Positions 1 to 5,766 of a DNA stretch of 5,766 nucleotides are shown piece by piece. The notes beneath the pieces are model-generated. The model made no database searches, was not told the DNA's origin, and saw only the letters and a list, made by a program, of their open reading frames with translations. Source of the DNA: Alphaproteobacteria bacterium (GTDB lineage: Bacteria > Pseudomonadota > Alphaproteobacteria > Rhizobiales > Xanthobacteraceae); NCBI GenBank assembly GCA_005884855.1, contig VAZS01000179.1, positions 1 to 5,766 of the forward strand, written 5' to 3'. Numbering within the stretch: the stretch's first letter is position 1; each line of letters starts with the position of its first letter. Position numbers and translations under genes: made by a program.

Positions 1-1
1 C

Positions 2-1450
2 TTCGGCGCCGATGCGCGGGAAGCTTATGAGCGCATGGTCGCCCTGGTGAGTTTGGCGGAGCAGCGGCTGGCCAAAAATCGCAAACCGGCATTTGTCAGC
101 GCCAGCCTGCCGGCCCGCCCGGCGCGGGTGGCCGATGTCGCGCCGATTGTCCGTGGCGCCTGCAGCTTGCCGGACAACAAGACCGAAGGGGCCTGGAAAC
201 GATTCGTGCTTGAGTTCCGCTGCAATGACGCCGTGATGAATTTCGTCAATGGCGCCGACGTTGCGCGCTACGGCCAGGCCGGCGTCGTGACCCCCGATCA
301 CAACTTACGGATCAAGAACCGGCCGCTGGTGGTTGCCGCGCCTAAGGAGGGAGACCTTCAGGTCTTCAAGAATTCAGTCACTCAACAGGTCGCAGCATAC
401 GCGGAGGATTACACAAACTACTTCGGCCGCAACAATGCGCGGGTCGGCGGAATCAAGACCATGCTTGATCCAGTGCCGCGCGTGGTGCTGGTGCCTGGTG
501 TTGGATTATTCGGGCTCGGAGGAAGCAAAAGGGATGCGAAGATCGCCGCCGATCTCGCCGAGGCTGCGATTGCCACCATCACAGACGCCGAAGCGGTAGG
601 CCGCTTTGAGGCGCTGCCCGAGTCCGATCTGTTCGATGTGGAATACTGGTCGCTTGAGCAGGCGAAGCTGGGCAGCGCCAAGGAACTGCCGCTGGCTGGG
701 CAGGTAGCCGCTATCACCGGCGCCGCCGGCGCAATTGGGTTCGCGACAGCAAAGGCGTTCGCCGCAGCCGGCGCTGAAGTCGCGCTGCTGGATATCGACG
801 AGGCTGCCGCTTTGGCAAAAGCAAAAGAGATCGGCGGCTCGGCGCTCGGGCTGCGCTGTGATGTCACCGACACGGCATCTGTCCGGGAGGCGTTCGCGCA
901 AGTAGTCTCTTCGTTCGGTGGGGTTGATATAGCGGTGTCGAATGCCGGCGCCGCGTGGCAGGGCCGGATCGGGGAGGTCGATGAAGCCGTGTTGCGAGAG
1001 AGCTTTGAGCTGAATTTCTATGGGCACCAGCGCGTGGCGCAAGCCGCTGTCAACATCATGCGCGCGCAGGGTACCGGCGGCTGTCTATTGTTCAATGTCT
1101 CCAAGCAGGCCGTCAATCCCGGACCCAACTTCGGTCCTTACGGTCTGCCGAAAGCGGCGACACTTTTTCTGGTTCGCCAATACGCCCTCGAATACGGCAG
1201 CGAGGGCATTCGCGCCAATGCCGTCAATGCCGACCGGATCCGCTCCGGTCTGCTCAATGAAGAGATGATTTCTTCCCGCTCCAAGGCGCGCGGCGTCAGC
1301 GAATCGGCGTATATGCGAGGTAACCTGCTCGGCCGGGAAGTTGCGGCCGAGGATGTGGCGCAGGCCTTTCTCGCCCAGGCGCTGGCGCTCAAGACCACGG
1401 CCGACGTCACCACTGTCGATGGCGGAAACATCGCGGCCGCGCTGCGCTAA
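2..1450 (+). CDS. Bifunctional class II aldolase / short-chain dehydrogenase (5' end outside window)
   Basis: The frame is open from the left edge, so the Met codon at 35 is internal and the true start lies upstream; 482 residues are visible. Family members run to about 700 residues, so most of the metal-binding aldolase domain is missing here. Residues 1 to about 225 are the rest of the aldolase part, including the conserved stretch TPDHNLRIK. From about 230 comes a Rossmann SDR domain. It has a dinucleotide motif TGAAGAIG at residues 239-246, an acidic end to strand 2 (LLDID) that favours NAD, SNAGAA, and a catalytic Ser367-Tyr380-Lys384 set with YxxxK spacing. It ends in VDGGNIAAALR, a typical complete C-terminus. 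Relatives include the rhamnulose-1-phosphate aldolase/lactaldehyde dehydrogenase fusion (RhaD type) and B. subtilis YuxG. Such enzymes cleave a sugar phosphate and oxidise the aldehyde released. The substrate cannot be told here, so no symbol is given. Cytoplasmic. Confidence 0.9.
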   Translation, partial: FGADAREAYERMVALVSLAEQRLAKNRKPAFVSASLPARPARVADVAPIVRGACSLPDNKTEGAWKRFVLEFRCNDAVMNFVNGADVARYGQAGVVTPDHNLRIKNRPLVVAAPKEGDLQVFKNSVTQQVAAYAEDYTNYFGRNNARVGGIKTMLDPVPRVVLVPGVGLFGLGGSKRDAKIAADLAEAAIATITDAEAVGRFEALPESDLFDVEYWSLEQAKLGSAKELPLAGQVAAITGAAGAIGFATAKAFAAAGAEVALLDIDEAAALAKAKEIGGSALGLRCDVTDTASVREAFAQVVSSFGGVDIAVSNAGAAWQGRIGEVDEAVLRESFELNFYGHQRVAQAAVNIMRAQGTGGCLLFNVSKQAVNPGPNFGPYGLPKAATLFLVRQYALEYGSEGIRANAVNADRIRSGLLNEEMISSRSKARGVSESAYMRGNLLGREVAAEDVAQAFLAQALALKTTADVTTVDGGNIAAALR

Positions 1451-1574
1451 GCGCGCCAAAACTCGGTCGATGGGCTCATTCAGGCCGAATTTTGTGGCAT
1501 GGTTGTTGACGAACCCGAACGCTTGATGTCGAACTTCACAGCCAACCAAGAAAAGTAAACGGGGCATCGCCATC
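1451..1574 (+). other. Intergenic segment with unidentified short open stretch; likely recombination junction
   Basis: This gap lies between the aldolase/SDR stop and the GMC start. The frame of the upstream gene stays open after its stop for 35 codons until TAA at 1556-1558, with readable peptide such as GLIQAEFCGMVVDEPERLM. I do not recognise it; it may be the tail of a lost gene or chance. Bases 1491-1560 hold 32 G/C of 70, clearly lower than the flanking genes. GMC-like sequence resumes at about 1563, just after this TAA. No promoter, terminator hairpin or strong ribosome site was seen. An 11-base palindrome (GCGCT-A-AGCGC) at 1444-1454 spans the upstream stop, but it is loop-less and probably incidental. 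Confidence 0.4.
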
Positions 1575-3005
1575 ATGGTGCCTTCCAAGACCAACAACTG
1601 GGCTTTCGAGACCGTGCCGCAACCGGGCCTGAACGGGCGAAAGGGTTATCAGCCGCGCGGCAAGGCGCTGGGCGGATCGAGCGCGATCAACGCCATGGTC
1701 TACATCCGTGGGCATCGTTCCGACTATGATGGTTGGGCAGCGCTGGGCAATGCCGGCTGGGCTTATGACGACGTGCTGCCGTATTTCAAGAAATCCGAGA
1801 ATAACGAGGTGGTTCAGGATGCTTTTCACGGCACCGGTGGGCCGCTCAACGTCGCCAGCATTAGAACCAGCAATCCGTTTCAGGAATATTTCCTCGAGGC
1901 CGGACGGCAGTTGCAGCTTCCGCTGACCGGCGATTTCAACGGGGCGGACCAGATGGGACTTGGCGTGTATCAGGTCACTCAAAAAAACGGCGAACGCTGG
2001 AGCGCGGCGCGCGCCTATATCGAGCCAAACCTGTCGCGTTCCAACCTGAAAGTTATTACCGGCGCCCAAGCCCGAAGAATTCTGTTCAATGCCAAGCGCG
2101 CCGTCGGCGTCGAATTCAGCCGCGACGGCAAGCCGGAGTCCGTGCGTGCCAGGAGCGAGGTCATTGTCTCGAGCGGCGCCCTGCAGTCGCCGCAACTGCT
2201 GATGCTGTCAGGCATCGGCAATGCGCCGGAATTGAAAAGCCTGGGCATCGAAGTGGTACACCATTCGCGCGACGTCGGCCGAAACCTTCAGGATCATATC
2301 GATTTTGCTTTCAGCTACCGCTCAAAGAGCCTGGATAACCTTGGGCTATCGTTCGCCGGTTTGCGCCGGTTGTGGCGGGAAATAGGGCGTTACCGGCGCG
2401 AGGGCCTCGGCATGATCACGTCCAACGTTGCCGAGTGCGGCGGCTTTCTCAAAACCGATCCAAACCTGACGATACCCGACATCCAGCTTCACTTCAGCAT
2501 GGCCATGGCAGATAATCACGGCCGCTCCCGTCATCTCGGCCACGGTTTTGGCTGTCATGTCTGCCTGCTGCGCCCGAAGAGTCGAGGCGCCGTAACGCTT
2601 GACAGCGCCGACCCGGCGACTCCGCCGCGCATTGATCCGAAATTCTATGACCATCCCGACGACCTCGAAGTCATGGTCAAGGCGTTCAAGATTACTCGCA
2701 GGATCATGGACGCGGAGCCGCTGGCGAAATGGCGGACTGCGGAAATGTACAGCGAGGGTGTTCAATCCGACGACGAGATCCGCACCATTCTGCGCAATCG
2801 CTCGGATACGGTGTACCATCCTGTCGGGACCGCGCGAATGGGTACCGACGAAATGGCAGTTGTCGATCCGCAATTGAAAGTGGCCGGCGTGGAAAGCTTG
2901 AGGGTGGTGGACGCCTCCATCATGCCGACGCTGATCGGCGGCAATACCAACGCGCCATCGATCATGATCGCAGAGAAGGCGGCCGACATGATCAGGGCTG
3001 CCTGA
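1575..3005 (+). CDS. GMC-family FAD-dependent oxidoreductase, N-terminally truncated
   Basis: The encoded 476 residues match the choline/alcohol dehydrogenase branch of the glucose-methanol-choline family, flavoenzymes that oxidise alcohols to aldehydes. Seen: the GMC signature 1 region from Arg28 (RGKALGGSSAINAM, then YIRGHRSDYD), signature 2 at about residues 201-215 (GALQSPQLLMLSGIG), and the C-terminal active site with His415 (YHPVGTARMG) and Asn457/Asn459 (GGNTNAPSIMIAEKAADM). Missing: the N-terminal beta-alpha-beta FAD motif (GxGxxG followed by LLEAG) that normally precedes NWAFETVP by some 55-65 residues more than here. Full members are about 530-545 residues. ATG 1575 is the first possible start after the in-frame stop at 1524-1526, and no GTG or TTG lies between. 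Family-like residues GIAI are encoded just upstream of that ATG (1563-1574), so the gene continued leftward before being cut. The ribosome site is poor. Without the ADP-binding motif the product should not hold FAD normally, so it is probably a pseudogene. The stop TGA abuts the opposing gene's stop. Confidence 0.88.
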   Translation: MVPSKTNNWAFETVPQPGLNGRKGYQPRGKALGGSSAINAMVYIRGHRSDYDGWAALGNAGWAYDDVLPYFKKSENNEVVQDAFHGTGGPLNVASIRTSNPFQEYFLEAGRQLQLPLTGDFNGADQMGLGVYQVTQKNGERWSAARAYIEPNLSRSNLKVITGAQARRILFNAKRAVGVEFSRDGKPESVRARSEVIVSSGALQSPQLLMLSGIGNAPELKSLGIEVVHHSRDVGRNLQDHIDFAFSYRSKSLDNLGLSFAGLRRLWREIGRYRREGLGMITSNVAECGGFLKTDPNLTIPDIQLHFSMAMADNHGRSRHLGHGFGCHVCLLRPKSRGAVTLDSADPATPPRIDPKFYDHPDDLEVMVKAFKITRRIMDAEPLAKWRTAEMYSEGVQSDDEIRTILRNRSDTVYHPVGTARMGTDEMAVVDPQLKVAGVESLRVVDASIMPTLIGGNTNAPSIMIAEKAADMIRAA

Positions 3006-3644
3006 TCATGTTATCCGCAGCGATAGCCCGGTGGCGGCTTCCAGCTCGGCAATCGCCTGCTGCGAATCGACGACCTTAATGGTCGTCATGCCCATTTCGC
3101 GCGCCGGTTTCAGGTTGACACCTAGATCGTCGAGATAGACGCAATGCTTGGGATCGACACCGAGCGCCTCGACCATCATCCGGTAGATGCGCGGATCGGG
3201 CTTCCGCAGGCCAATCTTGGCGGATTCGATGATATGATCGAATAGCGCCATCACCTCCGCAAGATACATTGATCGGCCGCTCGCGCTTCCAATCGCGTTG
3301 GCGGGAAGGTTGTTGGTGATGCAACCGGTTTTAAACTGGCTTTTTATCAGTCTCAGCGCTTCGACCATCTCGGGTCGCAAATCGCCCGACAGCAGCGGTA
3401 GCACGTCCCTGCCACGAACCTCCGCGCCCAAGGCCAGCGATTCCGCCGCGAACAGTTCATCAAAGGTCTCCAGGTCGACTTCGGCACGCTCGAACTTTGC
3501 CCAGGCATTCTCCCAATGGTTGCTGGCATTGGTCCGCCGAATAATGTCCGCGGGTAGCCCGCGGTCGTTCTCAAAACGCGCAAAAGCCTCAAAGGGCGAG
3601 GTCGTGAGAACCCCGCCAAAATCCCAGATCACTGCCTCGATCAC
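3006..3644 (-). CDS. HAD-superfamily hydrolase, subclass IA, epoxide-hydrolase N-terminal-domain type
   Basis: A 212-residue cytoplasmic HAD protein. Motif I is IWDFGGVL, with nucleophile Asp8. Position 10, normally the second Asp that acts as acid/base, is Gly. Motif II is ITNN with Thr110. Motif III is GLRKPDP with Lys148. Motif IV is YLDDLGVNLKPAREMGM with Asp172, Asp173 and Asn177. The wording of motifs III and IV closely follows the phosphatase domain of mammalian soluble epoxide hydrolase and the ACAD10-type HAD domain. The family hydrolyses phosphate esters; the Gly at position 10 makes strong phosphatase activity doubtful, though DFGGV is a recurring natural variant. I chose the GTG start at 3644 because AGGA (3654-3657) lies nine bases upstream and the protein then begins directly before motif I, as relatives do. 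A longer frame from a GTG at 3701 would add 19 unlikely residues. It converges on the GMC gene with no bases between stops and is divergent from the protease-like gene. Confidence 0.85.
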   Translation of the reverse strand: MIEAVIWDFGGVLTTSPFEAFARFENDRGLPADIIRRTNASNHWENAWAKFERAEVDLETFDELFAAESLALGAEVRGRDVLPLLSGDLRPEMVEALRLIKSQFKTGCITNNLPANAIGSASGRSMYLAEVMALFDHIIESAKIGLRKPDPRIYRMMVEALGVDPKHCVYLDDLGVNLKPAREMGMTTIKVVDSQQAIAELEAATGLSLRIT

Positions 3645-3653
3645 GATCTTCCA

Positions 3654-3657
3654 TCCT
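3654..3657 (-). promoter_or_regulatory. Ribosome binding site that decides the HAD start
   Basis: AGGA on the minus strand, nine bases before the GTG at 3644. It supports the shorter HAD protein over the 19-residue extension from the GTG at 3701. Confidence 0.5.
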
Positions 3658-3788
3658 GCGAACGGCCCAATTTTAAAAATGGCTAACACGGCCGTGCCCA
3701 CGCTGACCAGCCTGCGGCGGTGTCGCCGTTGAGGAGTTTGGCGCTGCCGGAGCGATCCTGTAAGTTAACTGGCATCGCGAGCAACGAT
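3658..3788. promoter_or_regulatory. Divergent intergenic region between HAD and protease-like genes
   Basis: This region should hold promoters for both outward-facing genes, but I see no convincing -35/-10 pair on either strand. The visible structure is small: a perfect 8-base palindrome AGTTAACT at 3763-3770, and a short hairpin CGGCG-GTGT-CGCCG at 3715-3728. An AT-rich patch TTTTAAAAAT at 3671-3680 could be part of a minus-strand -10 region for the HAD gene. All of these could be chance. Confidence 0.3.
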
Positions 3789-3793
3789 GGAAG
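3789..3793 (+). promoter_or_regulatory. Ribosome binding site for the protease-like gene
   Basis: GGAAG, five bases before the ATG at 3799. The ATG at 3787 in the same frame has no comparable site upstream, so translation more likely starts at 3799. Confidence 0.5.
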
Positions 3794-3798
3794 CTGTT

Positions 3799-4410
3799 AT
3801 GAAAGCCTTTGGACCGTCCGATCGCATCGTGAGCCCGATGATCGCCGGCCTGAGCCTGCTTCTCTCGGTGCCCGCAATTGCGATCGTCGGCGGCGCGATA
3901 CCGTCGGCCGAGGGTATCGGCCGATCGGTCATCACCATTGTCGGTTCGCGGGGAAATTTCTGCACTGGCGTTTTGATCGCACCCAAGCTGGTTTTGACGG
4001 TGGCGCATTGCGTGCAGCCGGGCGCGGTCTACAAGATCGTGGATTATGGCCAAAATCAGCAGCCGCAGCTGCATGACGTGCGAACGATTGCCATTCACCC
4101 GGCCTTCAATATGCAGGCGATCATCGCCCATCGGGCCAGTGCCGACCTCGCCCTGCTGCAGCTCGAATCGCCGCCTCAAGCAAAGCAAGCAGCCGTATTC
4201 GCGTCACCTCAGGCGCCGATTGTCGCCGGCAGCGCATTCAGCATCGCCGGCGTCGGCGTCGCCATACGCGGCGAAGGTAAAAGCGGTGGGACCGTTCCGA
4301 CCGGGCCAAATGGCGGTGCGGGTTGCGGCGGTCTGACCGGCGTAACGCCGTTGACGCTTTACCGGGACTGGATTTTGCAGACCGCTCGGGGATGGGGCTC
4401 GGCTATGTGA
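3799..4410 (+). CDS. Secreted trypsin-like (S1) protein lacking the catalytic serine segment
   Basis: A 203-residue protein. The N-terminus is a signal peptide with hydrophobic core MIAGLSLLLSVPAIA (residues 14-28) and an AxA cleavage site. Cleavage would leave Ile-Val-Gly-Gly (29-32), the canonical S1 mature N-terminus, so it should be exported. Catalytic His70 sits in LTVAHC and Asp116 in ADLALLQLE. The third catalytic block, GDSG with its preceding Cys, is absent: the sequence passes from GEGKSGGTV directly to TGPNGGAGCGGLTGV, normally separated in this family by roughly 50 residues including that block. The C-terminal end LTLYRDWILQTA is the usual final helix. Only three cysteines remain; Cys176 appears to have lost its disulfide partner. 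The frame is kept across the presumed deletion near 4294-4302. The product is therefore most likely proteolytically dead, either a pseudogene or a non-enzymatic homologue. The start at 3799 rests on GGAAG upstream; ATG 3787 would add four residues. Confidence 0.8.
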   Translation: MKAFGPSDRIVSPMIAGLSLLLSVPAIAIVGGAIPSAEGIGRSVITIVGSRGNFCTGVLIAPKLVLTVAHCVQPGAVYKIVDYGQNQQPQLHDVRTIAIHPAFNMQAIIAHRASADLALLQLESPPQAKQAAVFASPQAPIVAGSAFSIAGVGVAIRGEGKSGGTVPTGPNGGAGCGGLTGVTPLTLYRDWILQTARGWGSAM

Positions 4411-4421
4411 TCGGCGGTGAT

Positions 4422-4441
4422 CTGGCGCATTGTGTCGCCAG
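4422..4441 (+). repeat. Short inverted repeat after the protease-like gene
   Basis: CTGGCG and CGCCAG form a perfect six-base-pair stem with an eight-base loop, eleven bases after the stop at 4410. No run of T follows, so it is at best a weak terminator and may be incidental. It lies in the 80-base gap before the monooxygenase gene. Confidence 0.3.
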
Positions 4442-4490
4442 CCATTGAGATTTAGAGATTGCGCGTTGCCAATCAAAAAGAACAGGGCTC

Positions 4491-5766
4491 ATGAACGTAT
4501 TAGCAACACACCGACCGGCTTCTTCGTCGTCCCAAGCCGTCGAGCATTTCGAGGTTCTCATCGTCGGCGCGGGCATTTCCGGCATCGGCAGCGCCTTTCA
4601 CCTGAAGGCTCAGCTCCCGGGCACGACTTTCGTCATCCTCGAGGCGCAGGAGAGTTTCGGCGGCACCTGGCTGACCCACCGCTATCCCGGCATTCGCTCG
4701 GATAGCGATCTTCACACTTTCGGTTACCGCTTCAAGGCCTGGACCAGCGCTCCGATAGCAACCGCCGAGGAAATCCGCTCCTATATGGGCGAGGTGATCG
4801 CCGAGAATGAGCTTGAGCAGCATATCCGTTACCATCACAAGATTTATTCGGCGAGTTGGTCGAGCAAAACCAATCAATGGACCATCGAGGCGGTTAGAAC
4901 AGATACCGGCGAGCCCGCGAGATTCACCGCGAACTTCTTGTGGATGTGCCAAGGCTACTACCGGCATTCCGAGGGCTACACTCCGCAGTGGCAGGGGATG
5001 GAAACTTTCAAGGGCCGTATCGTTCACCCGCAGCGCTGGCCGGATGATCTGGAGACCCAGGGCAAAAATGTCGTCGTGATCGGCTCGGGCGCCACGGCCG
5101 CCACCCTGATTCCGGCGATCGCCGACAAATGCGGCCACGTCATCATGCTGCAGCGCTCGCCCACATATTTCAGGACCGGCCGTAACGCGATCGAACTGGC
5201 CGAGACCTTACGGCAGCTTCAGATCAGCGAGGAATGGATCCACGAGATCGTGCGCCGCAAGATTCTGTTCGAGCAGGACATGTTTACCCGCCGCTCGTTT
5301 ACGGAGCCTGAGAAGGTCAAAGAGGAGCTGCTTGGGGGAATTCGCGCGGCGCTAGGTCCCGGTTCCGATGTCGAAATCGAGCAGCACTTCACGCCAAGCT
5401 ACCGGCCGTGGCGCCAACGCATCGCCTTTGTTCCCGATGCCGACCTTTTCCAGGCCGTCAAGAGCGGCAAGGCGTCCGTTGTGACTGACGAGATCGATCG
5501 ATTCACCGAGACCGGCATTCGCTTGAAGTCTGGCAAGACGCTGGACGCGGATATCATTATCACGGCGACCGGATTCAATCTCAATGTGCTCGGGGACATC
5601 GGCTTCACCATAGATGGCAAGCCGCTCGATTTTGCCCAGACCGTCACGTATCGCGGGATGATGTTCACAGGCGTCCCCAACATGGTCTGGGTGTTCGGAT
5701 ATTTTCGAGCGAGCTGGACGCTGCGGACCGATCTGGTCGCGGATTTTGTCTGTCGCTTGCTGGCTC
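4491..5766 (+). CDS. Baeyer-Villiger-type flavin monooxygenase, EthA-like (3' end outside window)
   Basis: The frame is open from ATG 4491 to the right edge, with 425 residues visible; EthA-type enzymes are about 490, so only the last 60-70 are missing. Seen in order: the FAD Rossmann motif VGAGISGIG (Gly26 onward), EAQESFGGTW followed by RYPGIRSDSDLHTFGYRFKAW typical of the EthA group, the Baeyer-Villiger fingerprint FxGxxxHxxxW at residues 173-183 (Phe173, Gly175, His179, Trp183) followed by Pro, the NADPH-binding motif GSGATA at 198-203, and ATGF at 359-362. All key motifs are intact. The family uses NADPH and oxygen to insert an oxygen next to a ketone, giving an ester or lactone; some members S-oxidise thioamides. 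It is cytosolic or membrane-associated. ATG 4491 is the first possible start after the in-frame stop at 4446-4448, and AGGG (4484-4487) sits three bases before it. No EthR-like regulator is in the window. The substrate is unknown. Confidence 0.93.
   Translation, partial: MNVLATHRPASSSSQAVEHFEVLIVGAGISGIGSAFHLKAQLPGTTFVILEAQESFGGTWLTHRYPGIRSDSDLHTFGYRFKAWTSAPIATAEEIRSYMGEVIAENELEQHIRYHHKIYSASWSSKTNQWTIEAVRTDTGEPARFTANFLWMCQGYYRHSEGYTPQWQGMETFKGRIVHPQRWPDDLETQGKNVVVIGSGATAATLIPAIADKCGHVIMLQRSPTYFRTGRNAIELAETLRQLQISEEWIHEIVRRKILFEQDMFTRRSFTEPEKVKEELLGGIRAALGPGSDVEIEQHFTPSYRPWRQRIAFVPDADLFQAVKSGKASVVTDEIDRFTETGIRLKSGKTLDADIIITATGFNLNVLGDIGFTIDGKPLDFAQTVTYRGMMFTGVPNMVWVFGYFRASWTLRTDLVADFVCRLLA

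Noticed and set aside
506..1042. Long minus-strand open frame opposite the aldolase/SDR gene
   Set aside because: It is antisense to a well-supported gene, has no recognisable domain, and is the kind of open frame that GC-rich coding DNA produces on its opposite strand.
1085..1597. Minus-strand open frame covering the SDR end and the 1451-1574 gap
   Set aside because: Most of it is antisense to the SDR domain. The part in the gap shows no motif I recognise, and no ribosome site supports its start.
4291..4303. Two ACCG copies as microhomology that caused the protease deletion
   Set aside because: Recombination between short repeats normally leaves a single copy, and four bases recur by chance in GC-rich DNA.
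4422..4441. Intrinsic terminator for the protease-like gene
   Set aside because: The six-pair stem is real but no T-run follows, so it is listed only as an inverted repeat.
4500..5138. Minus-strand open frame opposite the monooxygenase
   Set aside because: The plus strand carries every conserved EthA-type motif in one frame; the opposite frame shows none.
1..5766. A new defence, mobile or signalling system
   Set aside because: All five genes belong to known enzyme families. No repeats, recombinase, toxin-antitoxin pair or unusual RNA structure was visible.

Overview
This 5.8 kb window is GC-rich and densely coded. It reads as ordinary chromosomal or accessory DNA of an alphaproteobacterium. 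The protein wording (aldolase/SDR fusion, GMC oxidoreductase, small secreted S1-like protein, EthA-type monooxygenase) is closest to what I know from Bradyrhizobium and relatives. That placement is inference from memory, not a search. No RNA gene, CRISPR array, intact insertion sequence, integrase or origin was seen.

Layout: (1) 2-1450, plus strand: C-terminal two thirds of a bifunctional class II aldolase/short-chain dehydrogenase, cut by the left edge. (2) 1451-1574: a 124-base gap, AT-richer in its second half, with a short open stretch of unknown origin. (3) 1575-3005, plus strand: a GMC-family FAD oxidoreductase that has lost its N-terminal FAD-binding segment. (4) 3006-3644, minus strand: a HAD-family hydrolase resembling the N-terminal phosphatase domain of soluble epoxide hydrolase. 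Its stop codon abuts the GMC stop codon back to back. (5) 3645-3798: a 154-base divergent intergenic region. (6) 3799-4410, plus strand: a secreted trypsin-like protein that keeps the catalytic His and Asp but has lost the block carrying the catalytic Ser. (7) 4491-5766, plus strand: an EthA-like Baeyer-Villiger monooxygenase running off the right edge.

How they fit together: four of the five genes are metabolic enzymes of kinds common in carbonyl and alcohol catabolism (aldol cleavage plus NAD-dependent oxidation, FAD-dependent alcohol oxidation, HAD hydrolysis, ketone-to-ester oxygenation). Strand changes and the gaps argue against a single operon, and no shared substrate can be assigned. 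The most notable feature is local gene damage. Two of the three genes whose ends both lie in the window lack an essential segment (GMC N-terminus, protease serine block), and each still has a long clean reading frame. This suggests deletion and recombination at an eroding locus. I found no convincing sign of a new biological system.
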